DNA from: Paracyclopina nana
Lineage: Eukaryota > Arthropoda > Copepoda > Cyclopoida > Cyclopettidae
Direction: 5' to 3'
DNA length: 64,000 nt
NCBI GenBank assembly: GCA_019096065.1
Contig: JAGUCH010000007.1
Coordinates: 6,036,501-6,100,500 of the forward strand
Below are positions 10,506 through 25,500 of the stretch, piece after piece; within the stretch, counting starts at the first letter, position 1, and each line of letters starts with the position of its first letter. The notes under the pieces were generated by a model. That model worked only from the letters and a program-made list of their open reading frames with translations, was not told the DNA's origin and did not search any database. Both the position numbers and the translations under genes were made by a program.

Positions 10506-13500
10506 ATGCAAGTGATGGCGAGAGAGATGTGCTGCAAATCATTCGTGGCCTTTTTCTGGATCATCCACCTTTCCGAGGGCATCCAATGGCTGTAAGTTCT
10601 TTTTGAAATTATTTTTGCAAGTATTTTTTAAAGTGCGAAATTTAAGGTCTTTGTTGATTTCAAGCTGAATTTTGGGATGTTTGGATCTAATTGCTAATTT
10701 GACGAATTTCGCTTGTCATTCCGGATTTTCAGCTGTTTGTTATGTTTTAATATTATATGCGAAATTTGGCCAAAAACATATCATGAATCATGTGAGCAGG
10801 GCCTAAAATAGCAGATGATCTGGGCCTGCCAGAATGTATTGTTTTTTTGACTGACATGACATGACGAATCACCTTTCGATACGTCAATCAGTACACACAT
10901 ATTCTGGTATAGACAATAGCTTACAGAAATTCTAATCCTCTTTATATCGTGTAGAAGTTTATCCCATACTTGCAGTTCACCAAGACAAAAGAGGCTGCTA
11001 TTAAATTTAGCCAAGCCTATACAACTCAAACTCAGTAGTTGCATGTTCAGCCAAATTATCACGTAATTCTGCAAGGCAAAATCAAGAGAATGCCTTTTTT
11101 TCTGGCCTCGGCCAAAACGATTGCAACCTGATCCAGACCTTGTCCGAAATTTCAATCAATCCCATTGTGTGAGTGCCAGCATTATTATTTTGGTATGCAA
11201 TAATTGGGTGCTTCATTGTTGCCAATGCTTTTTTTTTAATTCTTCATTTCGGCCCAGTGTGCAGCAAATTGGCCTCCTTCTTTTGGCGGTCAAGTAAAAT
11301 TCGAGGGGTCACACTAAAACGCGCACACACTGTGAAAAATGCGCACATTCGGCTCACGGTGACATTCTCATCTTTTCTCATCTAATTGAATTGAAAAATT
11401 CCATCTTGTCTTCAGTCCCCCTTTTTGCTGTGTCAACTCCTTGGAATTTGGAAAAATGGCATGTTTGGACTTTTTGCTGAAAGCAGCTTTCAAGCACGAT
11501 TTTCTCCAGTTGGAAAACTGCTGGAGAAAAACACAAGTTGGTAATTTTCTCACATGAAAGTGGAATAATCATCATATTGGTGGCCCGCCGGAAATTTCTG
11601 TCAAATTAACAAGGTGTTTTCCAGGTTGGCTGATATTAACCATCTCCTCCCATTTCGGCTATAATTATGTAACGTTGGTAGCTTTTAATTAAAGCCGTAA
11701 GCTTTCAAAAGACTCTCTAGCCCAAGTCTGCATAGTGTAGTAAATACTTTCTAGCTTCCTCGCGTAGTAGTACTATCGCAAGCAAATATTGGGCCAAATG
11801 TCTGATTTACAGCTAGACAAATGCGTTTTACTACAAGTTCAGCTGGTTTTTGTGGGGCCTCTCCATCTACTCAAAAAACCTATTTTTTTCCATTTTTGGA
11901 AAATTTATCAGGCATTCAAGCCATTTGACCAAACAGTTGAATTTTGATGATTGAATTGCCTCCGTTTTCCATTTTTCGAAAATGTATGACGTAGATGACC
12001 AGCATTTGTTTACTTCGGGTTTTTTTCCGCGAAAGACTTGAGTCATTGATGAGTGGGAGATTTATGGGCTGGCAATTGATTTGTGCTTGCCTGCTGCTGT
12101 TTATTTCTACAAATCTCAGCATGCCTGCGATCAGCAAACAAATACTCGCCAACTTTTATTGCAAATACAGCTGCTGTTGAACAGGTCCGCTCGCAAAACA
12201 AAACCATTGTCATGTCCTCGGCTCTGGGTAATGGGAGTTGACAGTATCTCTGCCACTCATCTCCATATTATTTTCTAAAGCCTTTAGTCCACCTGCACAC
12301 TGGGGCAAACGTCCAGAAAAACCCCATTCCACGATTTAGCTAATTACAACGTCCAATTGTTAATTATGCTTTGTTTTTTTTTATTCAATTTTGAAAGATG
12401 AGGGCGCTTTGGAGCCAGTTTGCCCCAGTGTGCTTTGGTTAGTGTCTGTCGGCAATTTCGACTATTGCTGATCGGAAATGCAATTCTCAGCCCACTTCCT
12501 TTCACAAAAGCACGCGAATAATAATAATTATGACGGCTAGAAAATGATGGCATTCTTAGTTTTAAAACGTCCGCCATCTTGGTTTTTTCTTTATACTTGC
12601 ATAGCTTCGTCGTTGGTTTAGGATTTCCGATTCGCTTCGCATTCTGCCAACCAACAAAACGTTCAAGTTTATTAATGCTTATCAGGGTTGACAGCTTGTC
12701 CAGCACACTGTGGAAGCCGGGCAAAAATCCCCCCGCCCCGCATGGGCAACCAGTGACCCTACGGGGTGTTTCCGAATTTCAAAAGAAGAAGAATACCCAT
12801 CAGAATTAATGTGGGTGTGCAATGTGTTCAATTTAGGCGTGTGTGGGTGTCTTTTAAAAGATGCTGCTGCTGCTCTTTTAAGGCTCCAAAACTATTGATT
12901 TTTCATCAATGGCACAAAGTAAACAAGGTCCTTTTTTCCATCTATTTTCCATCAGGGCTCAAAAATATATGAAATTGCTATTAAAAAAGAGTTTTTTAAC
13001 CAAAGGGCTTCTTTTATGAGATGGCAAAAAATCGAGATGCTCTGCATGTGGTAAAGTAGTAAATCTTGTGATGCTACCACACACGTGGAAATCGAGCTGA
13101 AGGAACTCAATTTAGAAGGTCATCTTTGAAAATTCATGGTGCATGTCTAAATTAAATATGAGAGCTTATAGTAATGTGTGGTGGGCATCATTTTTTGAAA
13201 CGGCTCTCAAGCCATGGCTAAAAGGGCTCGTTGCGTGACCCTTTCTAAAAAAAACTAACAACAAAACAAATTTGAATGGACCTCGTCCATCATTCATTAT
13301 GAGCGAACCCCCCCAGTAATAAACACCTTAAATTAGGCATGTGCTATTATCTACGCTGCACGTGAAAAAGGCTCCCATTGAAATGAGTTTTGGCCTCATA
13401 AAAGTCCAATCGGTGAAAAAAGGCTTTAATCGTCAGCTTTTGCATTATAAATTATGTGAGATTTGGTAGCGCTGCAGCAGGTTAGCTCAAATCAAAACAA

Positions 13501-16500
13501 ATAGTGAAAAAGCGCGTAAAATAAGGCTAAAGCCACCAATTGAATTCAAGCAATTATTTTTCCGGGTGAAATGTCAATAAAAACCAACATTAAAAACTCT
13601 GTAGGGAGAAAATTGGCCTTAATCTTTAATTTTTGCTTGTAAAAGTAGCAATTGGCTTTTATCTTTAATTTTTGCCAGTAAAATTAGCAAAAGATCTGGC
13701 AGCGCTGCAGCAAGTTATTTCAAAATCAAAACAAAAAGCAAGAAACGCGTGAATCAACGCAAAAAACCTTATTTAAAGTGTTTTGCGCCGTTTTGTGTTT
13801 CTGAATTTGGGATTTGGGACTTGGAAGGTAAGACATTTGAGCTTTTTGTGGGTGCGTGAAAAGGCAGCAAAAACGACCTCGAAAAATGGCGATGACAAGC
13901 CCGAATTTGTCAAGCTCGGCGCGGAAATGTTCATTTGTGAGAGAAACATTTTTTTTCAAAGCTTGTCGTTGAAATCTCTGATGTAATGGACAAGCCGAGA
14001 ATTAGCTCAATGAAGCGGCGAAAAACTGGGTGGCAAGCAGCCCCATGCACAGTGGGCAAAAAAGTGCAAAAAAGCCCTTATTGGGAGTCGGGCGCGCGAA
14101 GCCCCTCCACCACCTCAACAACAAAAAAGGGGTGTAAAAAAATGTTCTCACACTGGATCAAGCTGATTTTGATGTTGATTTGCACCTTGAATTTTGTATA
14201 GTTTCCCACAGTGTGCAGCTATACTCCATAATTAAGGACTTATTGGCTTAAAAGTTGTTTACCATGTGTTTTCCCTACACATACTTTATCATGGGCGCGT
14301 AACTAATTGATGTGACATTTTTGATCGATTACCAGCTCAAAACAGGATGAAGCTGTTGTTGAACACAAAAATCTATGACTTTTTTTCCCGTCTCATCTTG
14401 TGTGTGTGTGCGTGTGGTCCAAACTGTCAAAAAACAAAAGAATTTGCAATTCAATACTGGCAATTTTCACTTCAAACTTCATTAAGACTCGGAGCTTTCA
14501 AAAAGTCCCACCCACCCACCTTTTTTTCTAGGCCTTTGTTCACCCCTAAAATAGCCATTAGCAGGGTAAAAAAGAGTGGAAAAAGTGAAAATTATTTTTG
14601 CTTCCAAGTTGTTTTGAGAGGTGTGTGCATGCACTTTTATTGGCATTTCAAGGCTAGTTTGAGTGTTGCAAATTGGCATGTCAAAGATGGCTCTTAATGA
14701 GTAGTTACCACCAATGTAAGGGGTCCAAAATTGGCCTGGAAATGCAGCAGCAGCAGCAGTAATTCTATTGTGCGAAAGAAATTTATTTTCCTCGCACACA
14801 AAATGGACTCATTGTCCTGTTCAAGCCGAGTGAGCTATAAGGGTGGTCCAGAAAAAGGGTCCCCCAAAAAGTCCACAATTTTGCATGCACTCCATGGGAT
14901 CAAAAACAAATTCCAAGAAATCAAACCTTTATTCAACTTGGGTTATTGAACTCATTGCCATGAGTGCATATCAAATTTTGACGACAGTTTTGAACCTTTT
15001 TTATTTTGGAAAAACATAAATAAAATTACTGAGTGATTACTTAATTTTGCTTTCAGTTCCCAAAAGTGAAATTGAACCTTGAAGGAGAACTTATGATTGT
15101 CAGTATAAAAATATAAATCTTATAAGAAGTTGTAGAAAAGAGTACAAAAACATTCCTGGTAGGAGCAGCAAAAAAAAGCCCCAAAAGACAATTACTGAGT
15201 ACAAGCTCAACTGCTTCCTTTGCCAATGGGCAAAGCCAACTTTCTGTTGGTCTTTTGTATTTGATGAATGCATTAGCAGCAGTCGCAGAAGCTTTTTTCC
15301 CCAATAGAAGCATAGTGTATATGGGGCAAAGTCAATGGTCTACTCCTGGCAGCTGTCATCAAAAAATCCCAGTACAAGACCACCCCGTATTTTTGTAGCA
15401 CTCAACCGAGTGGCACACAAATGGTTATTTGGTAAATTGAATGGCTCAGCGGGAGATTGAAAGTTGTCGCCTGAATGATCATCATCTTACTGTGTGTTAT
15501 ATAGATAGACTCGTGGACATTATCCCCCTTTCATCACCTGCTCAGCAGCCACACTAATGAAAATGTCTCTTTTCGGCCACAAATTCCAGCCAAATTAATT
15601 TTCTGCAAGACTTACAAATTGGAAATTTGCATTCTGCCGGGGGAAATCCTTCAAAAATGCAATTTGTTTACATTTATGTCAGCTGATGCCAGTATGCAGG
15701 TCACCAGCTTGGTCTAGACTTTGATTGAATAGGGAGACATTTTCAACTGAATTTGTCATCTTAATTAAAGTTTCTGCACAAAAATGGGAGCTGATGCCAG
15801 CAGTATGCTGGTCACCAGCTAATTGTTGACCTGAGCTGCAAATTGAGGTATTTTAAGCTGAATTTTGGGCAAACACAATTAAAAATGTCAGCTGATATGC
15901 AGGTCACCTGCCTGGTCTGGATATGAGCTGAAGTTGTGCTCAAGGAAATAATTTAAACCTTCACTTAGCCTTATCAGGGGATGTCAGCTGTAATACACAG
16001 CTGACTTTGGAACTTTTAGCTGCAAATTGAGACATTTTGGGAAGAACTCTAGGGAAACTCAGAGATTTATAGGCAAACTGTAGTGTTTAGGAAGATTGTT
16101 TTGTCATTTTCTATGTAATGCCATTGTCTTTCAGCAGGTTTTTTAGCAGAGGTGGCTCAGACACAGATAATAGTGTCTGAAGCTTGGTTGACCTGGTGAT
16201 AGATATATGGGTCATAAATAAAGGTAGAGCTTGTACCATACCTTGTAAAAGGTCTCTAAGGAAGACAAAACCCAAATTGAAAATTGATTTTTCAACCATG
16301 GAAGTAGTAGTAGTAGTAGTTCTTTTTTAAGGCCAATTAGCAGCTTTTAGCCTAAACCAAAGTGGAATTTCAAAAGCTTTTTTATGGCTCCTATCTTCCT
16401 TTTTGTGGCATTTTTGCATTTTTGTTGTTGAAAATGAATAGCAGTGCAAGAAGAGCCACTGTGGGCTTTAAATGTGTGCCAAAATAAAAAGTTTCAATTA

Positions 16501-19500
16501 GCAGGTTGAAGAAGATGTTTTCCCCTTGATCAAATCTGATATCAGAGGAGTTGTCGAAATGGTCACTCAAAACTGACGTGGGAATCGAAGTCTGAACAAT
16601 GAAGAGACACAAAAACATTTGGCTTAGGAATCTCCACTATGCCAAGTGCCTTTTGAGCTTCCAATATCACTTCTCAGCATCGAAATGGGGAAAAAGATTT
16701 TGATCACAGATATCTGCTACAAGTACTAGATCCGATGCACAGTCGCACACTGGGACTAGCCCAGTAAAAGTACTAATGTGTAGAAACATTTTCCACAAGC
16801 AGTAAAATCAAAAGTCGCAAACTTAATCGAGGATTCATTGCTTGGAAATATGATTTGAGCCCCCGAAGTTTGTGGTGGAAAAAATTGGAAGTTTTCTTGC
16901 AGATCCGATGCACAGTTGCACACTGGGGCTTGGTAGGCGCTTAATTTTTAAAAATATTGAAGCACATAAACATTTTTCTTGTTAGTAAACTTTAAGTAAA
17001 AGCAAAATGCAGGCTTTATTGAGGATTCGTTGCTTGGAAATTTCTATTTCAGCTTAAAAGTTTGCCAAAAACCAAAGTGGAAATTTTTTACAGATCCGAT
17101 GCACAAATGCACACTGGGGCCTATTTTGAAAATTCTTGTTAGGAAAGTTTGCGTTCGCTATTTCAATATTTTAGACTTTTAGTGACTCATTATTTGGAAA
17201 CTTCATTTTTGCTCTAAAGTATGGCAAAAAATCGCATCTTAGGCAAAATTAGGTATGTCAATTTTCGTAAGAAATTGATAAGGATGTGCAGCAGCAATAT
17301 GAAATAGATCAAAGAAATCAGAAAATTGGGGAACTTTTTCCCCAGTGTGCACAGTGCTGTTGACAGCCGTGAAATTGCCCAAAAGCAAAGTGACAGTTTC
17401 GGCCCTCCTAATATCACGAAATATGACGCACATTTCACAGGAATACACAAAAGAAGAAGGAGGAAGCTAGAAATTCCTGGTAGAAAAGTGATCACGTTTA
17501 TGGCTTGGAAGAAGAACAAAAAACTTCCACTGTGACCAAGATTAACCTGAAACTTTTAAGGGATTACCCCAGTTTTTTCGTAGTAACACACTCTGGGGAA
17601 ATAATATGCATATATGGTGGGTTTTTTTTATTCTGTGAAACTCAATTTGTTGATTGCAAGGTGTGAACATGAAGCCCTCAATCTTGGAAGATTGCAGGTC
17701 GTAAAAATGGTGTGAACTGGAAAATATTTTGAGTCACCTAGGAGCAGAGTGTGTTTGGAGCACAAAAAAGAGGCAGTCGAAGCAATAAAGTTGTAAAAGT
17801 GCCAAAATCCAAAGTCAAAACTTAATGGAAAACGTGATTCCTGCAAGATTGAAGTTCTTCTGTAAGCAACAAATTCACTCGAGGCAAATCACACAAATCA
17901 GATTATTATTGCCTGTGGCAACTGATTTTCCAAATATCTTAGGCCTGTGAATATTCAATTGCGGTTGAGTCTCCTTTGTCGGCAAATTTTGAATTTTCAT
18001 TGTATTTTGGGGTCAACTCTCCTCGAGTGGAGTAATTTGGTCACGTAGAGGTCATTTGAAGATGAGACGACAAAAAAGTAGCCAAAGATCCATTCATCTT
18101 GGTGGTTTTTTTTACGGGGAAAAATGTGCTGAATCACCATTCGATCATTGAACACACTCAGAAAGAAAGTGACTTTTTGCCTTACATTAGCTTATAAGTA
18201 CTCAGGCCCCATTGGAATTTTAATTCAGTTTTGGGAACTGAAAACAACATGGCAAGAAAGCAATCAATTCTCATAAGTGAACAAAGTGGGAGTTTTCTCA
18301 AAAAATTTCAAAATATTGTAAATAAATTGTCAGAATATTTAAAAGTAAAAAATATTGATGATGTTATTAATATGATATAAAAGAATATTTTCACATTTTG
18401 CTGAATACGTCCACTTTGTACCAAAGTGTGATTTTAACTCTGTTTTCCCCTCAGTGGAGCTATTGATGCTAACTTACAATGGCACACATTAGTCTGGGCC
18501 ATTAAGGTGTCAGATCGATTTGAAGTTGGCACTCAAGGCCCATTTTTTCTTGACCATATTGGGCTTTAAGTAGAATCCATCCAGGTGTATTGATTACACC
18601 CCAAAAAGCTAATTGGCCATGAGGAGGAGCAGAGCTTTTAACAAAAATAAACAAAAGCTGGGATATTTTGAAAACAAGGTTTAATTGAGTTATGGAATAT
18701 TCCTCGCAGGCAGGGAGAGGAGATTGTAATAGAGATAGTGATCAGTAGTGAGTTGAGCTACTTTAAAGCTTCCATGTCGCGTTTTTGACATAATAGCACT
18801 TTTGATGACATCTAATCTGGTCACGAGATCCACTTTTTGCTGCTCCTACTTCTACTCAAATGATGACAACAGAGTTGTAAAACGATTGATCCCATCCACA
18901 ATAACAACATGTTTCTGATCCCTATCATGCATGCATGACAATAAACATCAATTTACAATGTCATTCAAATTTTCTCAATTATTATTGCTTGCAATGCCAG
19001 GCTTCTTTTAATTGACTTCAGCTGTCGCGAGAGCGCTCAGAGTTGCTGTTATCAGCTGTCGCGCGCGCGAACGCCACTTTCTATAAACAAAACTGCTTAA
19101 TGGCTTGCAAGCGTTTGAGGAGTGCAATTTGAGCTAATAGCAACATGATGTACTACACTGAAAGGTTTTCCAAACAAATTGAATTGAGCAATGTTTGGTT
19201 GCTGCATGTAGTGGTAGTGTATATCGATTTCAAAGTTGGATGGATTTTTGTTTGCCGGGAAGTGTGCCCAGAACAAATAAAGTTTGAGCAGGCAGAAAAG
19301 CGCCAATGCGACACATTTCGGCGCAAAAGTTTCCTGTGTTTGGCTGCCTTCATCCAAAAACACAGCAAATGCAATTTGGCAGAAATCCTTTCAATTTGCT
19401 AAACTTTGCTTTGTTCTCTAACATTTTTGAGCCCAGTTTCACCACGCAATCAGCTGTGGCGAGCGCTATTTTGTTATTCATAGTCAGCTGTTGCGAGCGC

Positions 19501-22500
19501 TATTATGTTATTGAAAGTCAGCTGTTGCGAGCGCGCGGCAAACTTTTCACAACAAAAGCTGCCCAGCACTCATTTTCTTGGAAAATGAATTAAATTCTCT
19601 CCGCTGCAATAATTTGCTCTTTGATCTCGCCCATTTCATGGGAAATTATTTTTTGCAGCTCTTTTTCATCAGCATCATGATCTGGTAGTAGTAGCCAAAG
19701 TTGAGCGGCCTGTGATTACTTTAAAAGATTCAAAGCGTTGAAAACCGACAAAGAAGCCATGATGCGTTTTGGCGAAAAAAAACCCCTTCTCTGACCTCTT
19801 GATGTTTGCTAGATGAGTTGGAGTCACGAGAAACAGAAGCTGGTTCAAAACCACAAATCTAATATATTTTCTATGGTTTTCAAAAAGCTGCTGAGTTGCT
19901 GCTCTGTGCATGCAAAAATGGTCGTAAAAACTGGGAAAGGGAAAAAGAGGGAAGGGGGTCTTCTTCTTCTACTTATTTCGAAGGAAATTAATGAATTGTA
20001 AAAGTTACTGCAGTCACAACATGGGCACAAAAGTTTCTTCAAAAGTATCAGCTTAAGCAGTTGAGTAAGAAGATTATTTTTTAAGCCTGTTTTCCCCCAC
20101 TGTGCCAAGTAGTGAGCTGGTGGCTTTCCAACAAAAAATGAGACAAATGGAGAAAGACAATGAAAAAACGTAAACCTCAAGCAACCTAATTGACCCTAAT
20201 GTACAATCCATCTTTTCTTCCAGTTGCTGTACTTCTGACGATACTTTACTTTATAAAAGTTTCGCTTTTTTATGTTGTCACCCGTTCAAAACAAATAGCC
20301 AAGAATTGAGATTCAATTGTTGACGCTTGAATTTAGTTTCAGTCTTGCAGAACTGAAATTGAAACAAACTGAGAAAAATCTATTTACATCGACATTTTTG
20401 TTTTTATGTATCACAGTTTTTTATAGATCTTTTAGGCTGAGAAAAAGAGGTAGTAGTGGGTGGTCAAAGCTCGGTTATGTTTGTCTGCAATTTTAGGCGT
20501 GTGAAATGAACAGCCAAGACCATCTCTATTATCTAATGAACATTTCGCCTTCGGGTGAAAATCTGCTGGCAAAGTTTGGCCCCAAAACACTAGACTCCGG
20601 TGGCCCACCACCAATGATAATTACCCATTATGACACGAAAACTCAATTATGAGCAGAGTAATTTAAGGAGGCGCCTGCGTTGTAAACTTCCAAATTGTTT
20701 TTTAAACTTGTGACTCTTCGAAATGACTTGGAGATCATGTAGCACTCACGTTTTTCTGACTTATGAGGGTCATGAAGAGGCTTGTGAGGCAATCACATAA
20801 ATTTGGGGACACCCAACCTTTTTCTTATACCATTGTAAAGTGCTTTAGTAAATCAGATAGTCGTTCATCTCGAAATTCTAAAATAATCTTGGCGTAAAGC
20901 AACGCTTAGCTATTAAATTAAATTTCAGTTTTGTTGACTGACGCAAAATTCAAGCGATGACAATCGAGTCTCATTATTTGGGCATTTGTTTCAAATGAGT
21001 CACAACATCCAAAAAGCGACTCGCTCATCCCAAAAAGTTAAACATCGTCAAACGCAAAAAATGCAATTTTAAATGTCCAAGAAGAAGGACTGGAGTTTTC
21101 GCAGAAAATCCGGGCTGGAAAGAGAACCTTGTGTCACATTTGGAATTAGAAAAGCGTCATAAAATCAAGCATGTCCAATGCGCGTTTATCACCTCGCATA
21201 AATTCCCTTTCGGATTTGTCACAGCCAAATTCGCATTTAGCAGTTTCTTTTCTCTTTTGCAGGGCACTGTCCAAATTTTCTGCTGTGGGAGGAGGACCAG
21301 GAGGTTCACCTATGGAGACCTTGTCACCAGAGCAAATGTGCAACTCGATGAAAGGGTCGCTCATCAAAAAGCAGGTAAAATACGAAAACTAATTTGGCAG
21401 GAGCATTGTTTGGCTCATGCTATGTTGTCAGCTGTCAATCCTGGATTATTGCAATGGCAGCAATTTTGCGACAGCTAAAAGGAGATGCTATCATCTCGCT
21501 ACACTGAGCAAATTCAATAGTTTTTCTTCTTCATAGCCTTGCTGCTCCAGAAAACACCATTGCGCTCTCTCTATGTGTGTGTCTCCCATATTTGTGACGT
21601 TGGAGAAAATGGGCTGAAAGCATCTGTCAGGATATTATGCGAGTCACTTTGATAAACAAACAGCTGACTCGGCGCAACATAAACAAACAGCTGATGATGA
21701 AGACACCCCAATTGTTTATTAGCTCAAGCCCTATAAAATGTCTATTTACAGGTGAATTTCTGCAAGGAGAATCCCTCATTCATGGACTCGGTCAAAATTG
21801 GAGCTGCGAGAGCCATTGATGAGTGCCAGTTCCAGTTCAGGTCGAGAAGGTGGAACTGCTCCACTCTGGATGAGACCATGAACAAAAACATGGCTCTCAT
21901 CACTGCCAGCCTCAACAGCTTCACCTCTGGGCCCAGCAAAGGCTTGGACTTGCACCATTTGCCCACCAGCAGCCATGGGGGCTACATGAGCAACGGGCTG
22001 AACCCGCTGCAGTTTGACACCAACAACAACATCTACAACAACATTTATGGTATTGGGGCCCAGATGCCAAATGGCAACAGCAATGACAGGTCTTCCAGAC
22101 AAGTGCAGCAAAGTCTCAACAGGAAAAGGAATGTGAGAAGAGGCAGAAGACTCAGCCGCAGAGGTAAGCAGTTTTGTCAACAAACAGCTGATGTTTGTCA
22201 ACAAACAGCTGAATTACGAAATGTAAACAAACAGCTGACTTGAATTTTCTCCTTGTTATTATTTCGCAAGCTGGCAACTATTTTGATGGATACTATGAAG
22301 GTAAAAAAAACCGTGTTTCCCTTTGCTCATTTTTTAATAATGCCATTTTATTCAAAAAGCTGACAGCTACTTTGAATTAGAAGGCTTTGATCTTGATGAA
22401 GGAGAAGAAGAAGAGGAAAATGAGGAGGAAGGTAAAAGGAGTGAAGTCGCAAAAAATGCATGCTTGAGTCTTTGTTTTGCTTATTCATTGGGGGAAATCA

Positions 22501-25500
22501 TGAAAGACATATCCGACAGTTAAAGCTGGGTTTTGAATAGTAGCATAAGGGAAGCAGAAGGATTTGTTGGCAAAAACGACCAAATAAGATGACAGCCTTT
22601 TGTTGGCATTAGCTAAAGCTTTCTTTCTACTGCCATTGCTGATATGTGAGATGATGACAGTGCTCATGGTTGAGATTGCAGCCACAGTGACCCGCCAGGA
22701 ATTTCCCATTTTCACTAGCATAACTTCAGCTTCAGCCATTATCTGCATCCATAATAATATCACTTGCTATCAAGTGATTTTATTTTTTAAATGAGATGTT
22801 GGCACTTTTGATTTGGAGATTCATTGCGGCTTCCCAAGCTTTTAGTTCTGCCAAGTCTGGAGTCATAAGATGTCTGATTTTGACAGTCATGAGCACTGAA
22901 GGCACAACCCCCTTCCATTACCAATGAGTACCGAAGAAAATCATTGTGAGCGCGGAGCCTCTTGTTTTCAAAAGCGTAAAGGAGTAGAGTAGGTAAGTAA
23001 CGCAGATGCTGAGTTGAGCTGAGCACCAAAAATTCCAACGAAGCTAAAGTTTCACACAGTAAAATTAAAATGCGTGCAAAGTCTTTAGTTTTTTTTCTAA
23101 CAATTCAAGCCTTAATTTAGATAACTAATATACATTGAGTTGGATTTAAGTTGAGAGGAAATGACAAACTTTTGCATTAAGCATGAAAAAAATTAGATCA
23201 GAAAGTAAAAGTGGGCTTGCAGTGTCTCAGCATTTGTGCTACTTGCCTTCTCTACTCCTTTACTCAATAGCGTTATAATAGTCAACAAAAGTAAGCTTTT
23301 GCTGAGAAGTGCTGAGAGTGCTCTGAGGGTATGCACATTCCACAGCAGTGAAGTGGGCAGGTCAGAAAGGAGGTCATCATCATGTCGAAGCTCAGAGCAA
23401 TGAATCAAGGCTTGGAATGATCAGGCCAAGTCATTAATTCAAAACGCCTGGCTCAAAGTGTCCAAAAATTTTCGTAGGTGGTCATTACCAAGCCTCAGCA
23501 TAGCCTACAGCTGCTCAAGCCAAGAACCGTGAAATTGAGTCTTTATCTATCTTCATCCCTTTTCTGGCATTGACACTCTTATCACCGTTCTGAAATTTTA
23601 ACTGGTTTTGGGCTCGGTCACAAACAACAGTATATAAAATCTAGTGAGATTTTGTAAATAATCAGCTGATGTGATGTTGACCCGTATGCCGGTGATGAAG
23701 TAAACAAATAGCTGATTCACTCTTATTTATTTTTCATTTCAATGTTTTTTAAATTAAGCTTTGTTTTTTTTTGCTGGTAAACAATCAGCTGTTGTTGACC
23801 AGTATGCTCAATTTAGGTAAACAAACAGCTGACTTTTCTTTAGTAGTAGTTTGAGTCTTTTTAAAGGTACAACTGATCAACAACAGCTAAATGTTGCAGC
23901 AGACGAGGGCAGGGTTTTGCGGTTTCGCTGTGTGACTAGCAGCAGAATGTGTAACCGAAAATAAAAGTCGACAGGTGACGGGCAAAGAGGGTCTGATTAT
24001 CGTCGTGTGGTTTCCTTTTTCGCATCTTATCCCCTTTCATTTGCTGTAGTAGACATCCTGTGTTCCAAATTAGAGTGGATTATGAGCATACCCTGTCATT
24101 TGAACAACACCTTTTTCCCGAAGGAATGTTTCCAAGCGAGATCTGTTTTTTCATCAAATCGTCGTAACCCAGTAACAGTTTGTATGCTAATCAGAGCTGA
24201 GCTGTGAAATTGAGCATACCGTGCATTCTGCAAAATAAGGCATTTTTCGAGCTTTTTAACAAAAGCCTGCAACCCCTGAACCTAAAAGCTTTTATTAATT
24301 AATTTTCTTACTTTAAAGTAGTCATTTTTCGATAGTACTTTTCAGCAATGGTGAAATATCAAAGAAAACTCTGCTAAAATATGGACCATAATAATCAGCT
24401 GAGCGCTAAATATTTTTGAATGATTCAAAACCCAATTGAAAGTTGTCTTGAATTGGGGCGCGCACGGTATATGGGAAGAAATGGAGGAATATTGGAGATG
24501 ATGATATGAGCCCCATTTTCTGCTGCTGCCAATCTTCCACCAACAAACCTTTTTCTGGCCAGGTTTTATCCAAAATGGAGCCATTATAGCTCTTATTCTA
24601 AGGGGTCTCGACTATAGCTCTCTTTCAAGAGAAGAATCAATTAAGATAAAGCTCGCTCGGTTGAGCATTTACATTCCACGAGCAGCAGCAGCAGCAAAGG
24701 CTCCATTTTGAGACAGAACTTCCACTCAGATAATAGGAGGAAGTTTTTATGCCTGCAAATCAAATTATTTCTGGAATGCAAATAATCTCGCCCATTTGTT
24801 TTTCCCGGCCCCAAATTGGAAAATTAATTCTATATCCCTTTTCTCATAAGAAAACGTAGCAGCAGTGCCCGACCAGAAATACAACAGATAACAACGCTCA
24901 GCAAATATTGTCCAAAAATTGTGTTTGAACTCTGATCATGTTTTTCAGTTTTTCTCAAGTGTGTGATCTTTGCAAAATTGAAAATAAACACAGAATAAGA
25001 ACTAAGAAGAAGGGGTTAGAGCCACCGAGGGGATCATGAAGATGATGATGTAGTGTAGCCATTAATTTTGCCCAATCCAGATTTTAAGCTTCAAAATGAA
25101 GCAATTCTGGAGCCCCCCGTGAGCCCGCACAGTGGGACAACAGTTGAGAAACAAAACCGGAAAGCAAACAAAGTTCACAGGGGAGCAGCCGAAATTCTCG
25201 ATTTTTAAAAAGATATTTGACTTGGCACTCTGATGTGAAGAGCAGCGTCAAAAATGCGCGTGTCAACATCCACACCCTGCCAAAAAGAAGAAGTGAAGGG
25301 TTTTCGGCCTTAAAAATGGTGGGAAGAGGTTGCAATAATAATGCTTTTGCCGACAGAGGGTGGGAGGAAGCTGTCGACACTTTACTCAGCTTTGGCGCCA
25401 TGCTTTGCTTTTTCCCTCACTTGACCTTTTGTGCAAATCAAAAGGCCTCGTTTTGCATGATTGCACCGGGTAATAATAAGCCAGGCGTGCCAACGAAATT

